Positions 46,600-57,999 of a DNA stretch of 64,000 nt are shown here, piece after piece; the stretch's first letter is position 1, and every line of letters begins with the position of its first letter. This DNA is from Ceratotherium simum simum (taxonomy: Eukaryota; Chordata; Mammalia; Perissodactyla; Rhinocerotidae), in NCBI RefSeq assembly GCF_000283155.1, contig NW_004454171.1, positions 13,000,519-13,064,518 on the forward strand. The letters are read 5' to 3'. The notes under the pieces are model-generated. The model was given only the letters and a program-made list of their open reading frames with translations, had not been told where the DNA came from and searched no databases. The position numbers were made by a program, and so were the translations under genes.

Positions 46600-46900
46600 G
46601 CAAAATACAATCAGAAAAACAACTGGAGAGCGCCACTGTAGGTTGTCTTCAGTACAATGTACAGTATGCAAATGTTCCTTCATTTGTTAATTTTAGAGGA
46701 CAGAATTTCAGTGCAATAATTGAAAACAGCTCATAGCCTGCTCTGTGAAGAAACAAAACATTGTTTGTGTTGGTGTCACGTAAGTTAATTGTGCTTTATA
46801 ATCTTCAAATGGAGCATATAATTGATTTATGAAATTCTGTTATCATTGTGTTAAGACCCTTGTTGTAACCAAGAATTCTAGTAGCTTCTTATTATTCCTA
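46600..46900. promoter_or_regulatory. Candidate enhancer with POU and SOX-like sites
   Basis: Repeat-free sequence containing TATGCAAAT (46668-46676), AACAAAACATTGTTTGTG (SOX-like sites facing each other, from about 46754) and CACGTAAGTTAATTGTG. It lies 3 kb from the CpG island. The site content suggests a developmental enhancer, with no direct evidence of activity. Confidence 0.3.
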
Positions 46901-49900
46901 ATATACAAAATCAGTTAGGGATTCTATATGTTTAAAAACAATTCAATTCAGAGCACTTGTACTATAATAAAGTGAAGAATTTAAAACAATATATTAAAAT
47001 GTGTGAAAACCACTGTAAAAGATTATTGACTTTTATAAAATATTGCATTTATTGTAGTAATAATTTTTTATTTAGTAATACAACTATGCAATTTTTCCAT
47101 ACTACTTTGCAAAATTTTCATTAATACCACTTAAGATGAATGGCTTATATACAATTTTTGTGACATGAAAACTATAAAGTTTTAGCTGATCAACATTCTT
47201 TCACTGTATTTTTAGGTCTTTACAATTATCTAAGAAATTGTCTGAGGCATCGAACATATTGCCAAATATTTAGCTGAAAACAAACAAAAAGTGTTTTCAA
47301 ACAAACACGTACATTAAAAAGCTATAAGATTATCTGAATAACTTCCCCCACCACCCCTCCAACCACCACAGCCCTACACACACTTTTCTTAGGCTATTTG
47401 GTACTATATACAGCCCTCCTAAAGCAAAAGATAATATTAGAATAAAAAAGAACACTATTCCTAAATTCCCAGTAATACCAAGAGTTATAACCCTTGAACT
47501 TCCTGTATTTCAATATTTATTTTCAACACATTCATTGCTCAGGTGACCTTGGACCTCAATAAATTCTACATATTTGATAAATGAAGGCAGGAGTTCATCT
47601 TAATTTTAGGTTTAAAATTGTTAAAATCTCTTAACTGTATCGATTTCTCATAAAACAGTTAAGAAACAACATCAAACATTAAAAAGGGAAATTAAAAAAT
47701 TTCATTTCATTTCATTATCTAAGTGTTTGACCATGCTTGGTATCTGGTAGACATAATCAGAAGAGTATTTAATAAAGCAGTGGATTGGGAAGGGATTGCT
47801 AGAGAATGTAAATTGTATTACTTTTTACTATTTTAGTATAAAGATAAAGTCTTAGCAAATTGGAAACTTACTTTATGTTTTTAATTGAATGTTCTTAAAA
47901 TGTCAATAGAATTATAGCAAAATTAAGTTATTTTCTTTGCTGCTTCCTGTCATTGTACATATTTTAGGCATTTACCTTTGGATCCTATTAGAATGAAATA
48001 CCTGAATATATTCCATGTGCTAACATATAGCAATATCTGGCACTAAAAAAATATACTTCAAAATGTAAAAAGTTCAGACATTTGAAATTTGAGGTATTCA
48101 TAATACAAATAAGGACCATTTAAAATACACTTAGTATAACATATTTCAGTGGGTTGAAGCAATTATGACTTATGATGTAACAAAGCAGATAATTCTATAT
48201 ATAAAAAAGTGCCTTAAAAGTGTTCAAGAAATTACCAATATTAAGATTTTGAAAGACAGAGAGATCAATAGGTAATGCTAACCACAATAATCAATATAGT
48301 TTTGTAAAGACTGTATGTGTTATAAATTGACCATCATATCTTGGACATTTCTAAATTCGTTTTTTGCATTTCTAAGAACTATCTTGCCAAGAATTTGACC
48401 CGAAGGTAATTTATATTACCTATCTTTCTAAATAGATTTTGAATAAAACATAAAAGCTCTACTTAAAATTCAGCCTCTTTCAATTCTAGGACAGTGATTG
48501 TATGCCTTCTTTTACATGGTAAATCTATCAGATAGAGGTGATTTTGCTTGTTGAATTGCACATTACTTAACACTATTTAACATGTGAAATGCTGGAAGTG
48601 GGGTACATCAACGTGGTGATCTTTGTTCTACATTGAAAATTAATCAGTACATGGACTTACGAAAAGAAACCCAAGTTTCTCTTAAGCGTTTAATAAATGC
48701 TTTGCAATGATTAAAAAAAAAACAGTAGGCCTTAATACCTAATCAGTTGCATTCAATGGCTAGATTTAAGAGTGGAGAACTTCCAACTTTTACTTCTAAA
48801 GGAAGCGATTCTTGAGAGATGAGAAAGTAAGTTATGTTAAGCTTTATTTGTCCTTGTATTTGGCTGCCACAAAATATCCTTTTCTAAATGGCTTTAGGGT
48901 TTGTACTTAAAAGAATAAAAATCACGATTAAATTAAAAGAAACCTAGTGAGTTAAATGTAAGCTTTCACTTAAAAGAGAGAAGCACAAAAGACTGTTGAG
49001 TATATCCAAGAAACCTAACATAAACATGAGACTATGGACACTGCTCAGTTTTAAATTTCATATATTGTCAAATGATAAGTCTATTTCAGACTATGAATAC
49101 TTTATTTAAAAAAAATCTCCTAGCCCTTCTTATCTGTCTCAGAAACAGAAGCTGGAATGTTATTTGTGAACTAGGCCTTGTAGCTTCTCATTATTTGTAC
49201 TTCTTAATTTTGTGCAATATTCTATAACCATCACATAGCTATCTGAATTTGAAATTTTGATTTTAGCATTTCACAAAAAACACAGGGAAAAGGTCACCTT
49301 CATTAAAGATGTCACGACTCATGTTTGAGCTTAGTCATTGAGCTTTCTCTTAAGGAAAATAGTTTGATCCTAAAGTTACTTGAAACCTGCATTTTTTTGC
49401 AACTTTTCTAATAGAAGAAAAAAAGAAATCTGGTTATTTTGCCGTTTGGGAAAGATATGTTTTCCTTGTGGAAATCTGTAGTCTGAAAAACTGGATATAT
49501 AAAGGATCAACTGTTGAAATAACCTAAACGTTATTTCAAAATTTAAAGGCCGGTTAATACAGTAGTAGTAATAAAATAGCCGTTTACAATTGTCCAAAGC
49601 AGAGCCGCAGGTGGGCATGCGCCGTCCGCGGCTCGCGGAGGGATGGGGTTCGAGGGCCCGGCCGCCTGCGTCCGGGGAGCCTCGAGGGCGCCAAGTTTGG
49701 GTGGCGCTTCCGATGGATGGCGGGTGTGAGGTTATCCGAGTCCACCGGGGGCCGGTGACACATACAGTGCTGTGCTATTAGAGGTGGCCACGAAAGCAGG
49801 ACGCAGTGAGCCGGAGGAGCACAGGAGTGAAGACAGGCCCTTCCAGGAGCAAAACCAGCGAAGCGCTGACCGAGACGCCCCAGGACCTTGTGGGGTTCGG

Positions 49901-51262
49901 TTCCCATTGCGGTGATCCCGGGTCTCCACCTTCACGGGCTCCACTCCACCGGCCTGAAGACTCCGTCGCTTCCAGCCTCCAGCCGCCCCACCTCTACAGG
50001 GGGAGGAAGGGAAGGCCCGGGGAGAGGAGGCGGCGGCGGTCCCGGCCCTCGGCGCAGCGCGTGCGGAACCCGACGGCGCGAGGGTCCGGCCCCGGTGCCT
50101 CCTCGCCGCGGCCGCCCTGCACGAGTCCGCGCCAGGAGCCAGCTGAGACCCGCCGCAGCCCGACCACTGCCTCCCCGTCCCGGCGTCTCCCCGCCCTGCT
50201 GGTCCCCAGAGGCTCGGGGGCGGCGGGGGCGCGGACGCCCGGGGGCCAGGGGCTTCTCTAGCGCCGGCGAGGACGCAGCTTTGAGCGAAGGACAGTGCAA
50301 GTGAAGAAAACAGGGGAGGGAGCCGAGGAAAGTGTACTTGGGCACGTTTGACACTCTTACAAGGGACTGACATGTAATTCGACGGAAATCAGCAACTGGG
50401 GGTCGGGGATGAGAAGACCTGACTTTCTCTTTCCTGAACCGCCTCCTGTTGCCCCAGAACTTAACCCCAAAGGACATTCGAGACCCCGACGCGCCTAAAA
50501 TCCCCGGAAAGCGCCCCCCGAAGACCAGTGTCCCATGCCGCCTCCCGGACGGGCGCCCGGAGGCTGGCGCTGGCCAGTCCTGCCCTCCGGCCCCGCCTGG
50601 GGCGCCCGGCCGAGCCCCGACCTTGGACGTCCTTCGGGCAGCGGGAGAGGCCCGGCGGCCTGGGCCGGCGCCGCGTCGGGCAGCCCGGCTCCCATATACC
50701 CGAGGACGCGGCCCGGGGGCCCCCGCCGCCCCGCGCAGGTGGAGGCGGCTCCCGCGGGCCGCCGGCCCCGGGCCAACTGCCGACCTTGGCCCTCGGCGAC
50801 CTCAAGCTAGACTATTTTCGGGCGCCTCTCCTCGCTCCCTCGCCCCCGGCCCCCCCCACCCCTGCGTGCGCCCTCCCCCTCCTCCTCCTCCCCCGCAAGG
50901 GTTTAGGTGTCTTTTTCAGTTTCTTTCTTCGACGCTTGTCGGTTACCCATGCCCTAGGCGGCACGCGCCCACCACCGCCACCGTGGGCGGGACTAGGGGG
51001 CTCTGGGTGCCCCTGGGGCGGCCGCGGGGCCCCGGGCGAGATGCTCCCTCCGGGCTGGGAGCCGAGCTGGAGGCCAACCCGCAGCCCAGAGGCGCGGGGG
51101 CGGGAGTGCGCAGACGGGCCGGGCCAAAGGCGTCCGTCCCCCGCCCGGGCCCTCCGTCCCTCCCCATCTGTCGGACCGAAGCTGCTGAAGCTGCAGAAAT
51201 GTGCTGGCACCCGTCCACCGACTGCAAACACCACCAAACAAACAGCGGCGAAAGGAAAAGCG

Positions 51263-51273
51263 AATATGGCGCT
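51263..51273 (+). promoter_or_regulatory. YY1-like site AATATGGCGCT
   Basis: It matches the AANATGGCG core bound by YY1, which is commonly placed just downstream of transcription starts in CpG-island promoters in the same orientation. If used that way, transcription would run rightward from about 51,250. Motif evidence only. Confidence 0.4.
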
Positions 51274-51691
51274 GCTGAAAATGGAGCCTCGGCGTCTAGA
51301 ACATCTTTTCTCCTCCTGTCTGTTACTTCGTCTATTTCTTTTCCTAGTCCTTCAACGTGACCCTCCTTTGCTGTCGTTCCCGTGTTCTCTACCCCACTGC
51401 CCTTTTACTTTTCTTATTAATAACCTCCTTTCTCCCGCTTTTCCTTCTTTTCTTTCCCCTCTCGGTTCCTCTTTCTCCATTTTGTGTCACAGGCGCTTTG
51501 CTTCTCAGTTCCCTTTCTGGGCTGCACTCCCCCGCCCGTCTCACTTTATTTTTCCTGTGTGTCCGGGAGCGGGGAGTGGTGGGGATGGTGAGGCTAGGGA
51601 GCGAGTTGGTTTGGTAAAGAAAGGTTTTATTTGCGAACCCAAGAATCTCCTTTAATTTGTCGTGCGCTTGCCTGACAGCTGCAGGGAACTT

Positions 51692-51709
51692 GGTGACGCT
51701 TCCGTCACC
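51692..51709. promoter_or_regulatory. Palindromic pair of CRE half-sites
   Basis: GGTGACG, spacer CTTC, CGTCACC: a perfect 7-bp inverted repeat with a TGACG half-site in each orientation. Another CGTCA lies at 51756-51760. Such half-sites bind CREB/ATF proteins in CpG-island promoters. Function inferred. Confidence 0.45.
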
Positions 51710-51795
51710 CACGGGGCTGCCCCCGGACTCGCGCGGCCGGGTCCCACCAGCCGAACGTCACCAGCCCTGGAGGAGGCTCAGGGTTCACGCAGAAG

Positions 51796-53270
51796 TGCAT
51801 ACACCCACCCCTCTTCCCTTTTTTTAAGCTTAGAATCTCTCTTTTGCAGTGTTCGCGGGCAAGGCGTGATTTGGATAGGTGTGGAATCTGAATCTCCTTT
51901 TCCCTGGGGACTTCCAATGACGATTTTAAGAGAAGCATGCAAAGAAGACAGCAGTGTTAATCATTTTGTGCTTGGTTTTTTTCGAGCAGAGGGAACTCCA
52001 AGCACCAAGATAATGTTTTTAAGGCTTAACTTTTTTGAAAATAACTTTTTCTTTTACGCTCATAGCTGACTTGGGAAGGATGAGCCCTTTCAAAAGAGAC
52101 TGATGGTTTTGAATACGTAACGCCCCCAGATTGTGACTCTCGGTAGTTTCTCTAGAGTCATTGTGATTTTGAAGTTCAAGGGCTCTAAGCGCTGTTCAGT
52201 GAAACGATGAGAAATATGTTGCTACGTTAAAGATAAAGCCGAAGGTGGTATTTCCTGATTGTGCTTGATCTTAGAAGCAGAGTCCCGGGTTTTGGTTTTT
52301 GTTTTGGATGGGCAGAATTTGCCTCGGTTCTATTGAAGAAGCAGCTGATAGAAGCTATTTCAAGTGAAGGGCTTCAGTCAGTACAGAGCTGAAACCATTG
52401 ACGTCATGTTCTGTCCTGAGTGCCTCTTTTAGTCAGTATTTGAAAATAAAATGATTTTGCTTCCTAGTATATATTTTTTTACCAACTATATTTCACTTTA
52501 TGCCCCTTTACCAGTGCATTTTTATATCTTCTGGCCAGTTTTATATCTTCTGCTCCCTGTGGTCTGCCAGAACCTATATCCTCCAGAAAAAAAGACACGT
52601 GTTCTTCCTCCTGTGACTGTAATGCTCCTGGAATTATTTGAAAAGATCAAAATTTCATAAGGATATTCTTTTTAATAAATGTATCAGAGAAGTATTCTTC
52701 GAAGGAATCTTAGAAATTTTTAAATTACCTTCCTTGGTTTTCACTAATTGCCTTTGATTAAACTTGGTTTATGTGTGTGTCTTACTTTCAGACTCTTTCT
52801 TTGTGAAAGGAGACAGTAAGGAGGTCTTGGCAAAAACTAAACCAATGTAACTAGGCCTGATTAAAAGCCTAATTCTGTCTGTTGGTACCCTCAAAATATG
52901 TTTATTAAATTGAATTTGGCACATGATTTCCTCTAACTCAAATAGTTGACTTATAAGTCTTATAAAAATAGGTTAAAACATGTTTTTAATCCAGGCTCCT
53001 ACTTCTTTGTTATGCTTTTCTTCTGGTAGATGAACAAATAAGATGAGTCTACCTTGAAGGGTAGGGAGATTTTTTTCTAGACATGGTTTCTAAAAATGGG
53101 CAAAGTTAGGAAGTTATTAGTACTTTTCAGTTTAATTGGGATGGCTCAGTACTTATACCAAGTTAATCCTAGTAAGATGTTATTTCCTGCTCAGGAGGGA
53201 TAACTTAAGGCACAACTCAGATTATTTTAGATGGACAACTTTGTGTAGATTCTAAGCAATGGAGACTAGA
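51796..53270. other. Unassigned non-coding DNA right of the CpG island
   Basis: About 1.5 kb without a recognisable repeat. It contains the full CRE at 52399. A 135-codon frame starting within the island (51662-52069) has no domain. Confidence 0.45.
52399..52406. promoter_or_regulatory. Consensus CRE TGACGTCA
   Basis: The full 8-bp palindromic cAMP-response element, about 600 bp to the right of the CpG island edge, in otherwise CpG-poor DNA. CpG is preserved at this one site, which is consistent with use by CREB/ATF but may be chance. Confidence 0.4.
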
Positions 53271-53274
53271 AAAA

Positions 53275-53405
53275 AGTATCATTTAGCCAAAAAATATATA
53301 TTGAGTCTCAATAATGTTCAAAGCCCTTTGAGGCAGTGTATTGAGGAAGAGGGTATAAATCAGACATGGTGTCTGAGGTTGAGGAGTTTATGGATTATAA
53401 AGTGA
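53275..53405 (-). mobile_element. LINE-2 3' end, minus strand
   Basis: ATATATATTGAGTCTCAATA, GTTCAAAGCCCTTTGAGGCA, GGTATAAATCAGACATGGTG follow reversed L2 terminus order. Confidence 0.65.
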
Positions 53406-53424
53406 TTAATTCCTTCTTTATTTT

Positions 53425-54055
53425 CTCTTATTTAAGAAGCAAATATTCATATAGAAAAAAATAAAATTAGATCCCTACCTTACCCCACCCACAAATTAAA
53501 TTTCTGATAGATTAAAAACCTAAATAGGAAAAACAGAACTTTAAAAATATGGGAAGGAAATATAGGAGAATATCTTCATGACCTTGGTATACGGAAGGAT
53601 TTTTTAAAACATTAAAATGCACAATGCATAGAGGAAAGGATAAATTGGCTTGTATTAAAATTAAAAAAATATATATGACAAAAGATCATAAAAGGTTAAA
53701 AGACAAATGGAGAAGATATTTTCAAGGCATGTACTTGACAAAGGATTAAAATTCAGAATGCATAAATAACATACAAAAATTTTAATAATTTGTATATGAA
53801 GAATTTCATAAGTAAAAGATATGGGTAAGGTTATACACATATGAAGTAGAAGTATAGTGCTAGTAACAGGAAGAATCCACATCGACTTCAAAAAAGGTGA
53901 TTTCCTCTTGGAGAGAAGGAGAGAAGGAAGAAAGGAAATAGGAAGGTGTCCAAAGCAAGGGTCAACTCTGTAAAAAGATCAGAAGCAACTATGGCAAGAC
54001 GTTACTTTTTGTTCTTTGTACTTTTTAATAAGTTTTTTATAATTCATTTTAAAAT
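53425..54055 (+). mobile_element. LINE-1 3' portion, plus strand
   Basis: ORF2 C-terminal sequence (CTTCATGACCTTGGTATACG, TGACAAAAGATCATAAAAG, GTACTTGACAAAGGATTAAA) followed by a 3' UTR ending TTTTTATAATTCATTTT. Heavily diverged, no open frame. Confidence 0.85.
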
Positions 54056-54865
54056 CTCCAGCATCAATTCCTAGTCCAAAAACAAATGACACATTTTTTT
54101 TTCTTAGTTAACAATAATCTTTGTAAGACGATGTTCACATAAATGATGGCAAAGTAAACACCATCCACAGTATTTTTCCTGTACAGTGTTGGAATGTTGT
54201 ATGATATTCACAGCGGAAATTTCCCTGGTGTGATGCAAGCTTATTATATGTTCTCTGAGTAGATTTATCGGGAAGAGAGAAACATGTTTGAAACCATGAA
54301 TAAGCATACGAGCATTTGTTCTTATATGATGAAATCATTAGAAATGTTTTTTAAAAGTGAGCAAATTAAAAACCCTTCTCACCATTATAGAAACACTTGA
54401 AAAATCTAATAGTCTCAGGCCTAGCATGCAAGATTTATTATTTAGGCATGTCTAATTTTTCGGTGCAGATTAAATATCAGCAATTGGTATTTCGGAAGTA
54501 TATATGCGGTCTCATTTTCTCGTTTTATGTGGCAAGAGTTCATACAATGTTTATTTCTACCATTGTTACTTTTCATTAATGCTACTTTTCATTAACAGAA
54601 GTTTTGTTTACTTGTAACTTCCACAGGGACTATTCATATCAGTGCAGCACTGAAATAATGTAACATTTCACTTGCTGTGAGACCTCATGTTTGTATTAGG
54701 TCAAAAGCATCCTGAAGCAACATGGTTATTGTTTTGCTTACTCATTTGTGAACTGAGTGGGGGGATTTACACAGTGAGTGAGTCACACGGTGGGCAATTC
54801 CAGTAGAATCATGTCAAATAAAGGTCAGAATGTTAGACAAAGAAATGTATCACTCTTTGCGGAAC
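54056..54865. other. Unassigned sequence
   Basis: AT-rich with no recognised repeat or exon. Short overlapping minus frames at 54104-54338 lack a domain. Confidence 0.4.
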
Positions 54866-54869
54866 ATAA

Positions 54870-55155
54870 GGATCCTGCTAATCCTGCCAACGTGATCTTC
54901 TGGAAGTTTTAAAACTTACTCAAAAACCTTCTATGACTCCCTATTAACAACAAAATTACTGCCCACGTCTCTTCTCTGGCATCAGAGGCCACTATAACCT
55001 CATTACATTTGCATTTCCAGCCTCATTTCCAAATACTACCAAACTCTGTGTCTTTTAGCTGCCAATCTGTATTATTTGTAACATGTCTATTAAAAAGAAT
55101 GGTCTGTACTTGCTTGTCTCTCTTTTCTTTCTTTCTACACCAATTAGAAAATCCA
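54870..55155 (+). mobile_element. LINE-2 fragment, plus strand
   Basis: AACCTTCTATGACTCCCTAT, TCTCTGGCATCAGAGGCCAC and CATTTGCATTTCCAGCCTCA resemble the L2 3' part, diverged. Confidence 0.65.
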
Positions 55156-55585
55156 GCTAAAATAGAAGTTTATTTTTTTTTTTTAATGTGACAAGACGTC
55201 TGTAGATAAAGAGTTTCTGGTTTTCTCAGGGGTTCAGTAATGTCAGTGCTCTACAGTTCATTTGACCTTCACCTCATGATTGCAAAATGGCTGCCACAAC
55301 TTCAAGTATCATACCTTTACACTGGGTTCAAAGGTGGGAAGGCAGGCAGAAAGTTTATTCTTCATGAGCCTTACTCTTGTCAAGGAGGTATAATATTTTC
55401 CAAAATAACCCCACCACCAAAGGATTTTCCCTTAACATCTCATTAGCCAGAACTTCGACAAAGTTTGGGGACTGGGCCCACCTTTCCACATCAAAGGGAA
55501 TCTACTCAATTCCTAAATAAAACTGGAGTTCCGTTTTGCAAGGAAGAAATGGGGGAACGGCTTTTGGGTAGGCAGTATACACTCT
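55156..55585. other. Unassigned sequence
   Basis: No named repeat or exon. Confidence 0.4.
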
Positions 55586-55589
55586 GCCA

Positions 55590-55785
55590 CATCTCCTAGT
55601 TTGCTCTTCAGCACCTGCAAACCAGTTTATCCCTATCGCTCTCTTGAAACATCTTTGACTAAGACTGTTGGTGATTTTTCAACTTTTTCACCTAATGGAC
55701 ATTGTTTATTTTTTAACGTATTTGTTTTTTTTTTTTTTTTGGAGGGGGGGCTCAACAACACCCTCCTTGAAATTTGTTCATTTAA
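55590..55785 (+). mobile_element. LINE-2 ORF2 fragment, plus strand
   Basis: The frame starting near 55601 includes LTKTVGDFSTFSPNGHCLFF, comparable to the L2 segment LxKVTNDLxxAKSNGH just before the reverse-transcriptase catalytic motifs. A T-run and G-run (55726-55749) interrupt it, followed by CACCCTCCTTGAAA. Confidence 0.6.
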
Positions 55786-55787
55786 CT

Positions 55788-56015
55788 ATCCACTCATCAC
55801 TTATATGTATCAGGCACTCTGCTAAGTGAAGAGAACACAGAAATGAATCATGCATAGTTGTGGCCTTCCACAAGTGTATAGTCTAGTGGAGGAGACAAGT
55901 GGAATAAGTGTGAAAGAATGTTAGAGATGCTGTGACAGAATGAGATAAAATGAGGCACAAAGAAAGGAGCAGTGGTTATAGAGTTCAGGTACTAAGCCTC
56001 TTTTCAGGGAAGGGA
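55788..56015 (-). mobile_element. LINE-2 3' end, minus strand
   Basis: TATCAGGCACTCTGCTAAGT and TATAGTCTAGTGGAGGAGAC are the reversed L2 terminus. Confidence 0.75.
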
Positions 56016-56359
56016 AGAGGTGGAACAACCATTAACAAAAACTATTTTACTTTTGCCCTGTTGGTTGGCTCTTTGCCTCCCATCCTAGAAAAATGCAGAC
56101 CTCTGTAGCAAATGGGGAGCAAGATAGGGACTAAGTGTCTCCCCGTCCCTTGGCCTGACAAATACACATGGAATTCCAAAGAATATCCAATGTATTTTTT
56201 TTTCCATTTCAGATAATCTAACTCATACAGAATCCACCTGGTACAGGGATTCTGGAGTGACTTCTCTGGTTTATTTGCTTCATCCTGTGTTCTATTGAGA
56301 GCACCAGGTCTCACTACTAGACACTGAGCAGACCATGTCGCTACTCTCTTAGATGTTAA
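56016..56359. other. Unassigned sequence
   Basis: No named repeat. A 90-codon minus frame (56042-56314) has no recognised domain. Confidence 0.4.
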
Positions 56360-57830
56360 AGCCTAACCACTCAGGATGGCAGGATGAAAATATCTGGGGA
56401 GATGCAAACCTATCTGCTGGTTATAGAGTAGGATTGAGGGAGAAGGAAAAGCACAATAAAGAGAGAAATGAGGCTGGAGGGGTGGATAAGGGCCAGTTCA
56501 TGCCATGCCAGGGGGCTTGAAGACATTTGGTAGGTCATAGGTTCCCAAATTTTCTCAGTTCACTGCACCCTTAGTGTCTCTGTAATTTTTTCACCTTGCC
56601 TAAGACCAAAGAAATACCTAACAGTTCCATTTATTAAGTAGTTAGGACCAAATGACATAATAGTGGTAATTTGTGTGGTGTCTTATAGATATTGCTACAT
56701 TTCTCTCAAAAATCTAAACTATCTTACAGCAAATCTGTGAGTTCACTGTGGTGCCCTAGGGTGACTTGGTACACAGTTTGGGAACCACGGTATAGGTTAT
56801 TGAAGCTTTTTCATTTAGTGAATTGAATATTCAGTTTTGTACTTTAGAAAGATCACTCTTTCAGTGGATTGGAGACTTAATTGGAGTAAAGGCATGATGG
56901 GAGGTAGGAAGACCATGAGTTATGGCAACCATTTAGGAGAAAAGTGATTAGGATATAAAATGAGGCATACTAATGAGAATGCTACAGGATCTAAAATACA
57001 TTGTGGAGGTAGAATGGATAGGATTTCCTTATCAATTGGTTTTGAAATAGAGAAAAAGGATGATTCCTAGATTGTAGGGTTGGATTAAAGAGTGACAGTA
57101 AGAATACAGGAAAAATATGTCTTGGGAGAAAGAGTTCCTTTTTTGGCATGTTGAATTTGAGATGTCTGTAAGGATGAGATGGATATATGGTGTTGGATCT
57201 CAGGAGCAGATCTAGAAAAGAAAAATAAATCAATAAGTTATCAATATATAGATTAGAGTTCACAACATGAGAGTAGATAGGATTGCTCAGGATGAGTGTA
57301 GACGAGAAGCATGGTCATGTTTAGAATCAACAGAGGAAAAGGATCCTGCAGGGGACCAGGAGAGGTGTCATGAAGCTTGTGTAGGGCAATGTGTTTGGGT
57401 GAAGTCAGGACTCTTCCCCTACTGTTGTTCTGTCCTATAGACATCTGGGTCTATCTTTTTTCTGTGGTGGGACCCTTTGGGTAGAGCTTCATAGGGCTGG
57501 CATCACAAAGAACTATGCATGGGCTTCATTCTGCAGTGGAGACAGTGTGGGGTGGGGTGGAGTGGGAGGGGCAAGGGAGAGATGAGTAGCACACATGAAG
57601 GAGGATTCTATGCAATGTGAACTCAGCCCTATGGCCAAGGAGCTGCCTTTTCTGGGCTCCCAGGGAGAAGAGCACCATTTTTATGCCCATATTTTAAGAA
57701 AAAAATAAGGTAATGATCTGTTGGCAGTATCAAATACAATGCAGTGATAAAGTAAGGAGGAGTGGAGAAAGTCCATGGAATCTGCCAAATTGGAGGGTCT
57801 TGGTGACTTGTCTAAATACTTTTTTGCAGC
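56360..57830 (-). mobile_element. LINE-2, long relic, minus strand, split by a hAT element
   Basis: Reversed L2 landmarks: ACTTTAGAAAGATCACTCTT, GGTAGAATGGATAGGATTTC, GCATGTTGAATTTGAGATGT and GGCAGTATCAAATACAATGC (corresponding to the region encoding the AFDTVDH reverse-transcriptase motif on the minus strand). The left part is interrupted at 56536-56789. Confidence 0.8.
56536..56789. mobile_element. Short hAT-type DNA transposon relic
   Basis: The ends are inverted: CATAGGTTCCCAAATTTT on the left and AGTTTGGGAACCACG on the right share a GGTTCCCAAA terminal repeat. Adjacent 8-bp sequences TGGTAGGT (left) and GTATAGGT (right) match at five of eight positions, as expected of a decayed 8-bp target duplication. 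At about 255 bp it is a non-autonomous (MER/Charlie-like) element without transposase. Confidence 0.6.
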
Positions 57831-57999
57831 AGAGGGAGAAAGAAACCTGAGGAGCTCAGGGAATAGCAAAGGAGACAGTCATGCAAACAAATAATAACAA
57901 TGTCATGTGATAAGATATAAGGTTCATATCAGGCAGGGTAACTTTCTCCTGCCTTTGTCACTCACTAACTGCTTCTTATCAGTGCCTGTCACTAGCAGG
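57831..57999. other. Spacer between L2 copies
   Basis: Short AT-rich stretch, nothing recognised. Confidence 0.5.

Larger units (their letters stand above)
44746..49590. other. Repeat-poor AT-rich non-coding DNA left of the CpG island
   Basis: About 4.8 kb in which I recognise no SINE, LINE or LTR, although the preceding 37 kb is dense with them. No exon is supported. The composition is very AT-rich with many TAAT and ATGCAAAT-type words, so the stretch could contain regulatory elements. That is inference; conservation cannot be judged here. Confidence 0.55.
49593..51795. promoter_or_regulatory. Large CpG island, probable promoter
   Basis: CpG-dense, GC-rich DNA from about 49,593 to 51,300, then a pyrimidine-rich stretch to 51,650 and a second CpG-rich segment to about 51,795. 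The boundaries with AT-rich DNA are sharp. It contains Sp/KLF-type GGGCGG and CCGCCC words, a CT-rich tract (50870-50895) and a YY1-type site at 51263. Open frames of up to 375 codons (50528-51655 plus) and 213 codons (49732-50373 minus) exist, but at least six overlap on both strands, with Pro/Arg/Gly/Ala-rich composition typical of GC-driven artefacts. It is most likely a promoter for a transcript whose exons are outside the window or non-coding; direction is not determinable. Confidence 0.85.

Noticed and set aside
46620..46640. Possible CTCF site at GAGCGCCACTGTAGG
   Set aside because: It matches only part of the CTCF core and lacks the CCCTC-like half, so it is not called.
49732..50477. 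Minus-strand frames of 213 and 181 codons in the CpG island
   Set aside because: They overlap each other and plus-strand frames, with low-complexity composition and no family resemblance.
50449..51655. Long plus-strand open frames (303 and 375 codons) in the CpG island, the second giving a hydrophobic leucine-rich stretch after an ATGGCGCTGCTG start at 51266
   Set aside because: At least six frames overlap here on both strands, and composition is Pro/Arg/Gly/Ala-rich as expected from GC content. There is no recognisable domain. The hydrophobic part comes from a T/C-rich tract. Ribosome profiling or conservation of frame would be needed to revive it.
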